Source: Archivesica marissinica
Taxonomy: Eukaryota; Mollusca; Bivalvia; Venerida; Vesicomyidae
Direction of reading: 5' to 3'
NCBI GenBank assembly: GCA_014843695.1
Contig: CM026390.1
Location: 92,566,530 to 92,630,529, forward strand
Length of the DNA stretch: 64,000 bases
Below, piece by piece: positions 1 to 11,889 of the stretch (positions are counted from its first letter, which is position 1; each line of letters begins with the position of its first letter). The position numbers were made by a program, and so were the translations under genes. The notes under the pieces are model-generated. The model was not told the DNA's origin. It saw only the letters and a program-made list of their open reading frames with translations, and ran no database searches.

Positions 1-579
1 AATCCTACATTTACTTTTCTAGTTTTAATAAAAATCAGCATTTTGTGACATCTGGAGTAAATTGTTGCCCACAAAATTAATTGATTTTCCCTGATACTCT
101 ATCCAGACAATTTCATTAGAAATTATTAAGATTTAAGACAGTTTTGGGAAATTAGTTGCAAAGGAGATAAAATAGTTTTTCTTTTTATGGAAGAAAAATA
201 CAACTTCGATTAATCTTGGCTAGACACCAGCAAAAAGAAAGATGCCCCTGGTATAGACTCTCAACTTAAACTTGTCATCGGCCAAGAAAATTGTTTTATT
301 TATGGATGTCTATGTCGATAAATATGGATGAATAACAACTGTTTCTAAATTGGTTAACCATGCAATATTGCTGCAAATATCTTGATATTATATATATATA
401 TACCGTATACTGCTAGGATGGGAATGGAAGGTATAAAATCTATTGTTATGAATACAGTTGATGATGGATACTTTTAAGATGGGGGGAGGGAGTGTTTATA
501 GATTTGCCATTGACTGTCCGTCCGTAGGTCTTGAAAATCGTGTGTGTAAACTGCATTGTATTATTTTCCCCTACCTTGG
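1..579. other. Intronic sequence, no feature seen
   Basis: Presumed intron of the nuclear receptor upstream of 2379. AT-rich, no exon with receptor zinc-finger Cys spacing seen on the plus strand, no clear repeat. Confidence 0.5.
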
Positions 580-765
580 GACAGCTAGTTAAATAATGGT
601 TACCGATTGCCTACCAGCCTGATGTCTGGCACACAAGCATAGGATTCGGGAAGTACTGATGTTCATAAAAAAGAGGTGTCTCATAAGTCAGAAATTACTG
701 GCCCTTTAAATAGGGGTGACACTATAATAAACAAACACTTTACTTTACTTTACTTTACATATGTT
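580..765 (+). mobile_element. SINE C, 3' part
   Basis: Starts with cagctagttaaataatgg and ends gacactataataaacaaac followed by a short (TTTAC)n tail. It matches the 3' parts of the copies at 15426 and 41811 but lacks the tRNA-like head. A 5'-truncated insertion or fragment. Confidence 0.75.
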
Positions 766-831
766 TTTGACATCTGTTTGCTCATCAATCTGTATTTCTG
801 CTTTATATCTTGAGAGCCATATCACCCACAG

Positions 832-1115
832 CGCTTGTGTGTTTTATGTTTATTTATCGTCGCTACCGGTTGCCCATATGAGCGACGCCTCCTGAAGAGA
901 TTAGTCATTTTAGATTTTTGGAGGATAGTGCAATGATACCGAGACCCATTCCAGAGTCTCCTCTTGTTCTTTTACATGCACAGTACCGACACAAGACCTC
1001 GGTTTAAAGTCCCATCTGAAAGCCTGTTAATTTTATTAGGGTCAGACGGGGGATCGAACCTGCGATCCCTGGATTACCAGTCCAGTGTGTTACCACTGGA
1101 CTACAGAACCGTCTG
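832..1115 (-). mobile_element. SINE A, full length, Thr-tRNA-like head, with target-site duplication
   Basis: Read on the minus strand: a tRNA-like head (A box about AGTGGTAACACACTGG, anticodon-type loop CTGGTAA consistent with Thr-GGT, B box GGTTCGATCCC), a body, and a tail containing gcaaccggtagcgacgataa. A perfect 12-bp direct repeat tatcacccacag flanks it (820-831 and 1116-1127), which shows insertion by target-primed reverse transcription. Not a tRNA gene, because it has a body and is repeated in the window. Confidence 0.88.
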
Positions 1116-1219
1116 TATCACCCACAGTGTCCAACCTTCGTAGTTATATAGGTCACAGTGGCCTCTGATTCAAATAGGAGTTTTGCTCAATGACTTTCGA
1201 ACACTTGTGTGTACGACTG

Positions 1220-1460
1220 TTAACCCATTCAACACCAAGTAACTCACATGGACTGGTCCATGATATTCATAAACCAATAAATGAATCAGAAAATCACATT
1301 TGGACAAGTTCATTTATCAAAATGGGTAATTATGTCTAAAAATAGTCATATCACTGGCAAAAAGTGCAGATCCTGATGAGATGGCTCGTCACGAGCCGGC
1401 TCATCTGGATCTACACTTTTTGTAAGCCTATTTAGAGGTCTGTGGTGTTGAAAGGGTTAA
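1220..1460 (+). mobile_element. M1 MITE, TTAA ends (piggyBac-like)
   Basis: Ends TTAACCCATTCAACACCA and TGGTGTTGAAAGGGTTAA are inverted repeats. An internal hairpin around gatgagatggctcgtcacga forms from matching agatcc/ggatct arms. TTAA at both ends fits the piggyBac target. One of about ten copies in this window. Confidence 0.85.
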
Positions 1461-1547
1461 ACATGGTCACTTGATGACCACTATGGATTTTGAGGTCAGT
1501 AAGTCGAAGATGAAGTTTACAGAAACCATGCAGACACTTATGAAGCA

Positions 1548-1800
1548 GATGGCTGTCCGATTAGCGCAGTGGTTAGCGTGCTCGCTTCTCACCAATGCAA
1601 CCCGGGTTAATCCTCGGACCGGGAAGTATGTTACGATGGTACGGTGGTCACCAGATCAGACAGGTGGGTTTTCTCCGGGTACTCCGGTTTCCTCCCACAA
1701 GAATGACCACTTTCACGCTCTCATCCGCGCCAATGAGAGTGATTAATATAAGTTGTTAAAACTTGCTTCGCAATCGTTGTAAAATAAATAAAGTTTATAT
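1548..1800 (+). mobile_element. SINE D
   Basis: tRNA-like head (ttagcgcagtggttagcgtg A box; B-box region cccgggttaatcc), body with caggtgggttttctccgggt, and tail gagagtgattaatataagtt ... aaaataaataaag. Other copies are at 19025, 49608, 50338(-) and 62362. Confidence 0.82.
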
Positions 1801-1811
1801 TTAAAAATGTT

Positions 1812-2098
1812 ATTCATCTCTTGACACATTAGCGGATATATACACACAGTATCAGTCTGTAGTCACTACAAGTGACTAGGCCTCGAGGTTATATAACTGT
1901 TCTCCTATCTCTTGACACATTAGCGGATATATACACACAGTATCAGTCTGTAGTCACTACAAGTGACTAGGCCTCGAGGTTATATAACTGTTCTACTATC
2001 TCTTGACACATTAGTGGATATATACACACAGTATCAGTCTGTAGTCACTACAAGTGACTAGAGGCCTCGAGGTTATATAACTGTTCTCCTATCTCAAA
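1812..2098 (+). repeat. 91-bp tandem repeat, 3 copies, within an M8 repeat
   Basis: ttgacacatt recurs at 1821, 1912 and 2003 (period 91). Each unit ends in gaggttatataactgttctc, the same sequence that opens the M8 family repeat, so the array extends one end of that repeat. Confidence 0.85.
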
Positions 2099-2270
2099 CT
2101 CAGTCTCAAGCTTCTGAATGGTTCAGCTGGCAGTGAAACTCAGAACCAACCAATCAAATAATTTGAGCTTGAGTTTGAGATCTGAGAAAAGCGTTATAAC
2201 CTCGGGCATAGTGCCCGAGGTTATAACGCTTTTCTCAGATCTCAAACTCAAGCTCAAATTATAGGCTCCA
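2070..2270. repeat. M8 repeat with perfect 49-bp inverted repeat
   Basis: The element begins gaggttatataactgttctc and includes caaactcagtctcaagc. Positions 2160-2208 and 2212-2260 are perfect reverse complements (49-bp arms, 3-base loop tag). Related copies occur at 15740, 23735 and 27646. Confidence 0.85.
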
Positions 2271-2378
2271 TACTTTATTCAAGTATTCAGAACTGACAAT
2301 TATTGTCCAAAGAGGAGAGCATTAGCTCCCTTCATATGAGATGTCTGTGTCAGCTTATATGTTCTTGATGTTTTTCAG

Positions 2379-3931
2379 CTGCTAAGCTTGGTAGACGTTC
2401 CAGGAAGATGCGTGACCTAATTCGCAGTATCGAAGACAAACAGACGGAGCAAGCTCTTCATGGTCTGTTGAGTCTGAACTCAGACAACGAGACACCACAG
2501 ATTTTCCATGGCCTCAATGCTAATGGAGTTGACATCAACCGGCAAGAGATCAACCAGTTATCTGTAGCTGCTTTACAGTTGCTATTGAAACAGCGGGCTG
2601 AATGCGGTCCAAACTACCCGAGACAGAGACACATGCCTACTCCACCACGACACGACAGCCCTAAGCTTGATGTTCCACTACAGAGTCATGCTCCCCACAC
2701 CCAGCTAACGAGCATAGACAATGACCAGCCACTTGATTTGTCTGATGAATCTAATATCTCATTGAACCAAGATCCACAGCTCTCTGCCATCCGTACATCA
2801 CTGCCACTTAATCTAATCAGCACATCTTCCAGGGCCAAAGTGATGGGCTCTCTTCTCAATATGCAGTCACAATTACCATTCCATCTACCACCATCACCCC
2901 TCGCTATTAAGACCGAGGAGGGTTTAATCGAGGACCGAAGGTCGCCATACCTACCCATGTTTGATCCTGCTCTTATTGCAGTATCACGAAGCAGTCCGAG
3001 TGCTCTAACTCCGCAAAGCATTGTGGCACAGCAATTTGCCGTTCAGCAACAGCTTGCAGCGGCCCGGCATTTGATGGTGCAGCATCAGTTGGCAAATGGT
3101 GGTGGCTCCATTAACAGCAGTTACAACAGCTTGCCGAGTAGTCTGGCATTGTCAGCTACTACTATGTCAGCTGATGGTGATATTGAAGAAAATCCTGATG
3201 ATAGATCCAGCAATAGTCCATCATCCCAATCTGTGATCGTTCAACACACTAGTCTAGATCTGAGGAAAGTGATAAAGGAAGAAGAGAGTATAAAGCACAG
3301 TAGAAGTCCTATCAAGAAACGTCCCTATGTGCCAATGACCAGCTCCGAGTGTAAGCCTGATGATACCGAGTTTGTGTACAAACATTCCCGCCTAAGTACA
3401 GAAAGCTCGTCTTCACCAAGAAGCTACGCGCATGATGGACGCCCTTCATCTAACCCATCACCTAGTGCTACGCAATATGCTGCAATCTCATCAGATCACA
3501 TGGTTTCCTCGTACCATGCAGCACATTCATCCACTGATCAACACATTGACATCAGCGCAAGGGCGTCCCCATCCATGTATCATCGAGAAGTAAGGCACGC
3601 CGAGTACAACAGAGTTTCAGCTCCGGAGTACCCGTCTATGGTAAATAGCGAGAAATTGAAGGGATCTCAGTCGGATCACCACACGGCTGTTGTTGCTCCG
3701 ATCATCCAGAATCGTTACACTTCCCAACTTAGCCGAGAAGAAGAGGCCCGACTGACGGTCCCGCTGCTAACATACAAAATCCATGAGTCTTTCTACACAA
3801 CATTTACGTTCCTGAAACACAGATTAGAAGAGATGCATTATAAACTGAGAAATTACCAAGGCAATGAGTCGATGGATGGGATCATTAACAGACTGGTGTC
3901 AGAACACATGGACAAATCCAGTAGTTTTCAG
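2379..3931 (+). CDS. NR1-type nuclear receptor (E78/NR1E-like), exon with DBD extension, hinge and LBD helix-1 region
   Basis: This internal exon opens after a tttttcag acceptor with two bases completing a codon (phase 1 intron), then A-K-L-G-R-R-S-R-K-M. That is the C-terminal extension that follows the second zinc finger in NR1 receptors, and the intron position fits the family. The ATG at 2408 is therefore internal, not a start. A hinge of about 440 residues follows, rich in Ser, Pro, His and Gln. It carries two LxxLL-type motifs (LHGLL at 2456-2470, LQLLL at 2573-2587), a PLDLS motif (2729-2743) matching the CtBP-binding consensus PxDLS, and two sumoylation-type sites (IKTE 2906-2917, IKEE 3272-3283). 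The end (IHESFYTTFTFLKHRLEEM and on) begins the ligand-binding domain. The exon ends in phase 0 at CAG|GTGAGT. Known for the family: nuclear, DNA-binding, ligand-regulated transcription factor. The E78 assignment is a best guess; Rev-erb/E75, ROR and the lophotrochozoan NR1P group are alternatives. Confidence 0.93.
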
Positions 3932-4022
3932 GTGAGTACACTTCGTTCATCACTGAGACATAAACAAAAATGATTTTTCAAATAATCTATAAAAAGTGTG
4001 TTTGTTCATTAGAGTGTCAATG

Positions 4023-4122
4023 GCTGTTCACCAGCCGGCCATATCGGAATGAACCCCTGACGAGGTTCGAACCTTCTACCTCCCGCTCTATAGGCGAATT
4101 AACCACTAGGCCACAGAGACGG
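4023..4122 (-). mobile_element. SINE C head fragment, Arg-tRNA-like
   Basis: Minus strand reads gtggcctagtggttaattcg ... ggttcgaacctcgtcagggg, matching the heads at 15426 and 41811. It starts about 90 bp after the receptor exon donor at 3931 and abuts the 21-bp minisatellite. Confidence 0.75.
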
Positions 4123-4402
4123 CATCTGTCTCTATATCTACCACTTCAATCTCTATATCTACCACTTCAGTCTCTATGTCTATCACTTCAGTCTCTATAT
4201 CTACCACTTCAATCTCTATATCTACCACTTCAGTCTCTATGTCTATCACTTCAGTCTCTATATCTACCACTTCAGTCTCTATGTCTATCACTTCAGTCTC
4301 TATATCTACCACTTCATTCTCTATATCTACCATTTCAGTCTATATCTACCACTTCAGTCTCTATATCTATCACTTCAGTCTCTATATCCTATCACTTCAG
4401 TT
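4122..4402 (+). repeat. 21-bp minisatellite, about 13 copies
   Basis: Unit tctatatctaccacttcagtc with tctatgtctatcacttcagtc variants. A 21-bp period is a multiple of three, so open frames appear on both strands; these are not genes. Confidence 0.92.
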
Positions 4403-5046
4403 TGAGTGTCTTATGAATATTTAAATTTTGAAAATAAGCAACTATCGAGTAAATATTCCCCACTGAAAGGCAGGGGAATATTGTTTTGGTGCTCTGTCAG
4501 TTTATAGGGAGCAGTATCTTGAACAAGGATAGATGGAATTTAATCATAACTGATACAAACTTGCATCCAAGTTATTACCCTTGAATTGTTGAAAAATGTC
4601 TGCAGGCAATTGAATATTTGATATAAATATATATTCGTCTGCTTCAAGTCCACATTTTCGTCTTTTAGCACTGAATGGCATGAAAGATTAACGGCATATC
4701 CGAAATTAGTACAAGTACCTTCATGTTGAAGAGTTATATATGTGCATAAAAGTGTGCAGCGGATACTACCGACTGGTGCATGATATTTTTAGACCAATAA
4801 ATTAATAAGAAAATTACATTTGAATCAGTTCATTTATCAAAATGGGTAATTTTGCCTAAAAATAGTAATATTACTGGCAAAAAGTGCAGTTCCTGATGAG
4901 ACGGCTCATGACAGTAGTATTGTAGTATCTGTAGTATTGAAAGGGTTAAATGTTTCCCTTCATATTTGACAATTTGATCATTAGAGACAAATTTGCATGC
5001 AATAGGCTGGATATGTGGTTTATTTTTGTTTGTATCCCAACGCCAT
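4403..5046. other. Intron, with M1 MITE 3' part at about 4770-4949
   Basis: Only a truncated M1 copy is recognisable (gactggtgcatgatattttt to gaaagggttaa). The rest is AT-rich unique-looking sequence. Confidence 0.6.
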
Positions 5047-6618
5047 GGAGAGAATGACTGCCGTGGGTTGGACTAAATGGCTGCCTTGGGTTGGACTGAA
5101 TGGCTACCTTGGATTGGACTGAATGGCTACCTTGGGTTGGACTGAATAGCTACCTTGGGTTGGACTAAATAGCTACCTTGGGTTGGACTAAATAGCTACC
5201 TTGGGTTGGACTAAATAGCTACCTTGGGTTGGACTGAATAGCTACCTTGGGTTGGACTGAATGGCTACCTTGGGTTGGACTGAATAGCTACCTTGGGTTG
5301 GACTGAATAGCTACCTTGGGTTGGACTGAATGGCTATAATGGGTTGGACTAAATGGTTACCTTGGGTTGGACTGAATGGCTATAATGGGTTGGACTAAAT
5401 GGTTACCTTGGGTTGGACAAAATAGCTACCTTGGGTTGGACCGAATGGCTATATTGGGTTGGACTAAATAGCTACCTTGGGTTGGACTGAATGGCTACCT
5501 TGGGTTGGACTAAATAGCTACCTTGGGTTGGACTAAATAGCTACCTTGGGTTGGACTGAATGGCTACCTTGGGTTGGACTGAATAGCTACCTTGGGTTGG
5601 ACTGAATAGCTACCTTGGGTTGGACTGAATGGCTATATTGGGTTGGACTAAATGGTTACCTTGGGTTGGACAAAATAGCTACCTTGGGTTGGACCGAATG
5701 GCTATATTGGGTTGGACTAAATGGTTACCTTGGGTTGGACTAAATAGCTACCTTGGGTTGGACTGAATGGCTATATTGGGTTGGACTAAATGGTTACCTT
5801 GGGTTGGACAAAATAGCTACCTTTGGTTGGACTAAATGGCTACCGTGGGTTGGAGTGAATGGTTATCTTGGGTTGGACTAAATAGCTATCTTGGGTTGGA
5901 CTAAATAGCTATCTTGGGTTGGACTAAATAGCTACCTTGGGTTGGACTGAATGGCTACCTTGGGTTGGACTGAATAGCTACCCTGGGTTGGACTGAATAG
6001 CTACCTTGGGTTGGACTGAATGGCTACCTTGGGTTGGACTAAATGACTGCCTTGGGTTGGACTGAATAGCTACCTTGGGTTGGACTAAATGGCTACCTTG
6101 GGTTGGACTGAATAGCTACCTTGGGTTGGACTGAATGGCTACCTTGGGTTGGACTAAATGACTGCCTTGGGTTGGACTAAATGGCTACCTTGGGTTGGAC
6201 TGAATGGCTACCTTGGGTTGGACTGAATAGCTACCTTGGGTTGGACTAAATAGCTATCTTGGGTTGGACTAAATAGCTACCTTGGGTTGGACTGAATGGC
6301 TACCTTGGGTTGGACTGAATAGCTACCCTGGGTTGGACTGAATAGCTACCTTGGGTTGGACTGAATGGCTACCTTGGGTTGGACTAAATGACTGCCTTGG
6401 GTTGGACTGAATAGCTACCTTGGGTTGGACTAAATGGCTACCTTGGGTTGGACTGAATAGCTACCTTGGGTTGGACTGAATGGCTACCTTGGGTTGGACT
6501 AAATGACTGCCTTGGGTTGGACTAAATGGCTACCTTGGGTTGGACTGAATGGCTACCTTGGGTTGGACTGAATAGCTACCTTGGGTTGGACTAAATAGCT
6601 ACCTTGGGTTGGACTGAT
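5047..6618 (+). repeat. 23-bp minisatellite, about 68 copies
   Basis: Unit ttgggttggactgaatggct+acc with aatagctacc, ctatattggg and gactgcc variants in recurring order, so some multi-unit blocks are duplicated (for example the series near 5950-6200 reappears near 6300-6560). Confidence 0.95.
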
Positions 6619-6984
6619 TATTAAACCCACTGTTAAGAACGGGGGTATTGTTGTTGGCTACGTCAGTCTGTCCGTCCGGACACACTAACGGGTACTTAAT
6701 ATATCCATTGTCTGGTGGTCTAGGGTTAGATGCTGTCTGGCTATAGATTATTTTACATGTCTAATAGAACAAAGGAGAGAATAATGGGGTAGCTTCTTAA
6801 GTACCCATTCATGAGGCTGTCCTTCTGTCTGTGTGGACAGGTGGGCGTAATGACTCATAAAGTTGTTGATGGATCATGTTGAAACTTTGTGGATATATAG
6901 GGGGTTGGAATGGGAGTTAAACTAAGCATCTTAGTACGCTCGGCCACATGCTTCACCAGCTGCGAGGGCAAATAAACTCAATCA

Positions 6985-8402
6985 TTGTAAACGCAGATGG
7001 ATTTAATAAATATTTTATAGATTTTACCGAACATAGCAACTTGTTGAATCTCCCCGACTGTTCCTAAATTTTGAACAAATTTTATCTGGACAAAAAAATC
7101 ATGAAGGTTGTAGTCGTGTATACTGCATAGTAGAAAAATTCAACAAGGAAATAAATAGTAACTATGCGTGCTATGCACAACAAACAATAGTATAAACAAG
7201 GAAATAAATAGTAACTGTGCGTGCTATGCACAACAAACAACGGTATAAACACGGACATAAATAGTAACTGTGCGTGCTATGCACAACAAACAACGGTATA
7301 AACAAGGAAATAAATAGTAACTGTGCGTGCTATGCACAACAAACAACGGTATAAACAAGGAAATAAATAGTAACTGTGCGTGCTATGCACAACAAACAAC
7401 GGTATAAACAAGGAAATAAATAGTAACTGTGCGTGCTATGCACAACAAACAACGGTATAAACAAGGAAATAAATAGTAACTGTGCGTGCTATGCACAACA
7501 AACAACGGTATAAACAAGGAAATAAATAGTAACTGTGCGTGTTATGCACAACAAACAACGGTATAAACAAGGAAATAAATAATAACTGTGCGTGCTATGC
7601 ACAACAAACAACGGTATAACCAAGGAAATAAATAGTAACTGTGCGTGCTATGCACAACAAACAACGGTATAAACAAGGAAATAAATAGTAACTGTGCGTG
7701 CTATGCACAACAAACAACGGTATAAACAAGGAAATAAATAGTAACTGTGCGTGCTATGCACAACAAACAACGGTATAAACAAGGAAATAAATAGTAACTG
7801 TGCGTGCTATGCACAACAAACAACGGTATAAACAAGGAAATAAATAGTAACTGTGCGTGCTATGCACAACAAACAACGGTATAAACAAGGAAATAAATAG
7901 TAACTGTGCGTGCTATGCACAACAAACAACGGTATAAACAAGGAAATAAATAGTAACTGTGCGTGCTATGCACAACAAACAACGGTATAAACAAGGAAAT
8001 AAATAGTAACTGTGCGTGCTATGCACAACAAACAACGGTATAAACAAGGAAATAAATAGTAACTGTGCGTGCTATGCACAACAAACAACGGTATAAACAA
8101 GGAAATAAATAGTAACTGTGCGTGCTATGCACAACAAACAACGGTATAAACAAGGAAATAAATAGTAACTGTGCGTGCTATGCACAACAAACAACGGTAT
8201 AAACAAGGAAATAAATAGTAACTGTGCGTGCTATGCACAACAAACAACGGTATAAACAAGGAAATAAATAGTAACTGTGCGTGCTATGCACAACAAACAA
8301 CGGTATAAACAAGGAAATAAATAGTAACTGTGCGTGCTATGCACAACAAACAACGGTATAAACAAGGAAATAAATAGTAACTGTGCGTGCTATGCACAAC
8401 AC
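6985..8402 (+). repeat. 53-bp minisatellite (about 23-24 copies) in a dispersed element
   Basis: The unit contains ggaaataaatagtaactgtg, cgtgctatgcacaacaaac and aacggtataaacaa; nearly all copies are identical. The left flank (from cagatggatttaataaat through catagtagaaaaattcaac) is shared with the second locus at 14190-14548, so the array sits inside a dispersed element. Confidence 0.93.
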
Positions 8403-8537
8403 GCAATGGTCAATCATCAACATCAAGGAAGTGATTCAACTGTAGTCATGGTGTTCAGAGAAGTTGAACTCCCATTAATCTATACCTGCCTGTAGCTAAA
8501 AAAATAAGCACAATAGACATACAGTTCCAATGGAACA

Positions 8538-8797
8538 GACCGCCTCCGTGGTCGAATTGTTATGGTTGCTGACTTGTATACCACTGAAACCTATCATCAC
8601 TGATGGTCACGGGTACGAGTCCCGCTCAGGCTGTGTCTGTTTATATGAAAAAGTTGGCAATTTCTTACGGAGGTTGGTGCACCAAGTTATCTGCTGAAGC
8701 CTGCCCAGGAAAGGTGTTGCTAGGTAAACTGCCCACCGGAGATATAGCCTAAAGTGATGCTGAAGGCGTAAAAGCCGAACAAACAAAACCAATGGAA
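8538..8797 (+). mobile_element. SINE B
   Basis: Head cgcctccgtggtcgaattgt with a B-box-like cgggtacgagtcccgc, body tttatatgaaaaagttggca, tail gcgtaaaagccgaac followed by A-rich sequence. Matches the copies at 25676 and 61956. The head has substitutions in the A box (attgttatgg), so it is an old copy. Confidence 0.82.
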
Positions 8798-8819
8798 CAA
8801 GTATAGGAAACATCATATG

Positions 8820-9494
8820 ACCTTCAAATAAACCATACCACTGACCTTACGGTTGACCTTACAAAAGTGACTCAATGGTTTTGAGTATTGAACCACAATG
8901 GTATTGACTAGATTGCTGCTATGACAGGATGAATTTGTGAGTGAAGCATGCATCATTCCCATGTGAACATTGATGACTATCCCAGACTATTTACTCTAAT
9001 GTAATACAGGACTGTTGTAGAACAGTATTAAATTACTCTGAGAGATTTCATCCAGAGTCCTACAGAAGTGACTGATTCTGTCCCATGCTTGTCTGTCTAT
9101 AACTTGGGGCTAATTGACAAAAAACTGATCTGAATTCTGTCTAGACATTTGGCCTGACCGACCTTATTAGATGTGCAGAAACTTCTATTTGACAATCATC
9201 CAATACAGACTTATTGATGAAGATCGACATCCCGTAGAAAACGGTTGATTATTACCGTGACATGAAATGAAAGGAATGGCAACAGTACAAAATAATGTGA
9301 AATGCTGTACACTTGTCTACATTTTAGAGGCAGATGATGCTTAGTCTAGACTATATATATACCATCACCTCATCAAATGTCAACCCTCTAATTATACCTT
9401 GCATTCTCAGAATTTGGCACGTCATCTGGAGTCAGACTGGAAACCATAAGGTTTAATATAGGAGCAAAAGTTACAAAACTCATATAGTTCTCTA
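8820..9494. other. Intron, nothing recognised
   Basis: No exon-like frame, repeat or element end seen. Confidence 0.5.
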
Positions 9495-11445
9495 GGGCCC
9501 TCTGTGGCCGAGTTGTTACAGTCGTTGATTTCAAATCCCTTACCCTACCCCTCACTGCTGCTGGTTCGAATCCCTTACCCTACTCCTCACTGCTGCTGGT
9601 TCGAATCCCTTACCCTACCCCTCACTGCTGCTGGTTCAAATCCCTTACCCTACCCCTCACTGCTGCTGGTTCAAATCCCTTACCCTACCCCTCACTGCTG
9701 CTGGTTCAAATCACTTACCCTACCCCTCACTGCAGCTGGTTCAAATCCCTTACCCTACCCCTCACTGCTGCGTTCAAATCCCTTACCCTACCCCTCACTG
9801 CTGCTGGTTCAAATCCCTTACCCTACCCTCACTGCTGCTGGTTCAAATCCCTTACACTACCCCTCACTGCTACTGGTTCAAATCCCTTACCTACCCCTCA
9901 CTGCTGCTGGTTCAAATCACTTAACCTACCCTCACTGCTGCTGGTTCGAATCCCTTACCCTACCCCTCACTGCTGCTGGTTCGAATCCCTTACCCTACCC
10001 TCACTGCTGCTGGTTCAAATCCCTTACCCTACCCCTCACTGCTGCTGGTTCAAATCCCTTACCTACCCCTCACTGCTGCTGGTTCAAATCCCTTACCCTA
10101 CCCCTCACTGCTGCTGGTTCGAATCCCTTACCCTACCCCTCACTGCTGCTGGTTCAAATCCCTTACCCTACCCTCACTGCTGCTGGTTCAAATCCCTTAC
10201 CCTACCCTCACCGCTGCTGGTTCAAATCACTTACCCTACCCCTCACTGCTGCTGGTTCAAATCCTTACCCTACCCCTCACTGCTGCTGGTTCAAATCACT
10301 TAACCTACCCCTCACTGCTGCTGGTTCGAATCCCTTACCCTACCCTCACTGCTGCTGGTTCAAATCCCTTACCCTACCCCTCACTGCTGCTGGTTCAAAT
10401 CCCTTACCCTACCCCTCACTGCTGCTGGTTCAAATCCCTTACCCTACCCTCACTGCTGCTGGTTCAAATCCCTTACCCTACCCCTCACTGCTGGGTTCGA
10501 ATCCCTTACCCTACCCCTCACTGCTGCTGGTTCAAATCCCTTACCCTACCCTCACTGCTGCTGGTTCAAATCCCTTACCCTACCCCTCACCGCTGCTGGT
10601 TCAAATCACTTACCCTACCCCTCACTGCTGCTGGTTCAAATCCCTTACCCTACCCCTCACTGCTGCTGGTTCAAATCACTTAACCTACCCCTCACTGCTG
10701 CTGGTTCGAATCCCTTACCCTACCCCTCACTGCTGCTGGTTCAAATCCCTTACCTACCCCTCACTGCTGCTGGTTCAAATCCCTTACCCTACCCCTCACT
10801 GCTGCTGGTTCAAATCCCTTACCCTACCCCTCACTGCTGCTGGTTCAAATCCCTTACCCTACCCCTCACTGCTGCTGGTTCGAATCCCTTACCCTACCCC
10901 TCACTGCTGCTGGTTCAAATCCCTTACCCTACCCCTCACTGCTGCTGGTTCAAATCCCTTACCCTACCCCTCACTGCTGCTGGTTCAAATCACTTACCCT
11001 ACCCCTCACTGCTGCTGGTTCAAATCCCTTACCCTACCCCTCACTGCTGCTGGTTCAAATCCCTCTTACCCTACCCCTCACTGCTGCTGGTTCAAATCAC
11101 TTACCCTACCCCTCACTGCTGCTGGTTCAAATCCCTTACCCTACCCCTCACTGCTGCTGGTTCAAATCACTTAACCTACCCCTCACTGCTGCTGGTTCGA
11201 ATCCCTTACCCTACCCCTCACTGCTGCTGGTTCGAATCCCTTACCCTACCCCTCACACTGGGGTGTTCAATTATTTCATGTGATGAAGCTATCTAGCTGG
11301 CTTGCAGAAGGTTGGTGGTTCTACTTGGGTGCTTGCCCGCACCTGAAATACTGCTCGAAGGGGTACCAGGGGCCTTCCACCACCAATAATAGCTGGAAAG
11401 TCGTCATATGACCTAAGCTGTTGGTGAGCCGTTAAACCTCAAAAG
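9495..11445 (+). mobile_element. SINE F with its B-box region expanded into a 35-bp array
   Basis: Starts with an A-box-like ctctgtggccgagttgttac, then after about 20 bases enters a 35-bp array (about 9531-11255), and ends with a body (gctggcttgcagaaggttgg ... ccaccaccaataatag) also found at 33570-33745 without any array. Each unit carries ggttcaaatccc or ggttcgaatccc, matching the Pol III B box GWTCRANNC. About 49 copies. The long open frame over it is an artefact. Confidence 0.85.
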
Positions 11446-11620
11446 CAAACAATGGTATTTCTCTAAGGAGACATGACATCACTATTTTCTAACCCTAATT
11501 GTGAAAGGTTACAAGAAATGCATAGAATTGCGATGAGTTTTATCCTATTACAAGATGTTTAATCATTTACAATCACCCACTTCTGTTTTCAACAACTTTC
11601 TGGGATATTTGTTATGATTT

Positions 11621-11871
11621 GTTAATTTATTTTACGTTTATTTATCGTCACTACCGGTTGCCCATTTGAGAGATGCCTCCTGAAGAGATTAGACATTTTA
11701 GATTTTTGGAGGATAGTGCAATGATATAGATAGAGATCCATTCCAGAATCTCCTCTGGTTCTTTTACTTGCACAGTGTACAGCATCGACACAAGACCTCG
11801 GTTTTAAAGTCCCATCTGAAAGACTGTTAATTTTATTAGGGTCAGACGGGGGATCGAACCTCTGATCGGGA
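11621..11871 (-). mobile_element. SINE A, 5'-truncated, with target-site duplication
   Basis: Minus-strand SINE A lacking most of the tRNA-like head. A 16-bp direct repeat atatttgttatgattt flanks it (11605-11620 and 11872-11887). Confidence 0.85.
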
Positions 11872-11889
11872 ATATTTGTTATGATTTTC

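Noticed and set aside
4106..4424. Open frames on both strands with Ile/Thr/Ser or Val/Asp/Ile/Glu repeats
   Set aside because: A 21-bp minisatellite whose period is a multiple of three.
9504..11174. 556-codon open frame, the longest in the window
   Set aside because: It is a 35-bp repeat without stop codons in any frame; translation just cycles through three frames of the array. No protein family resemblance.
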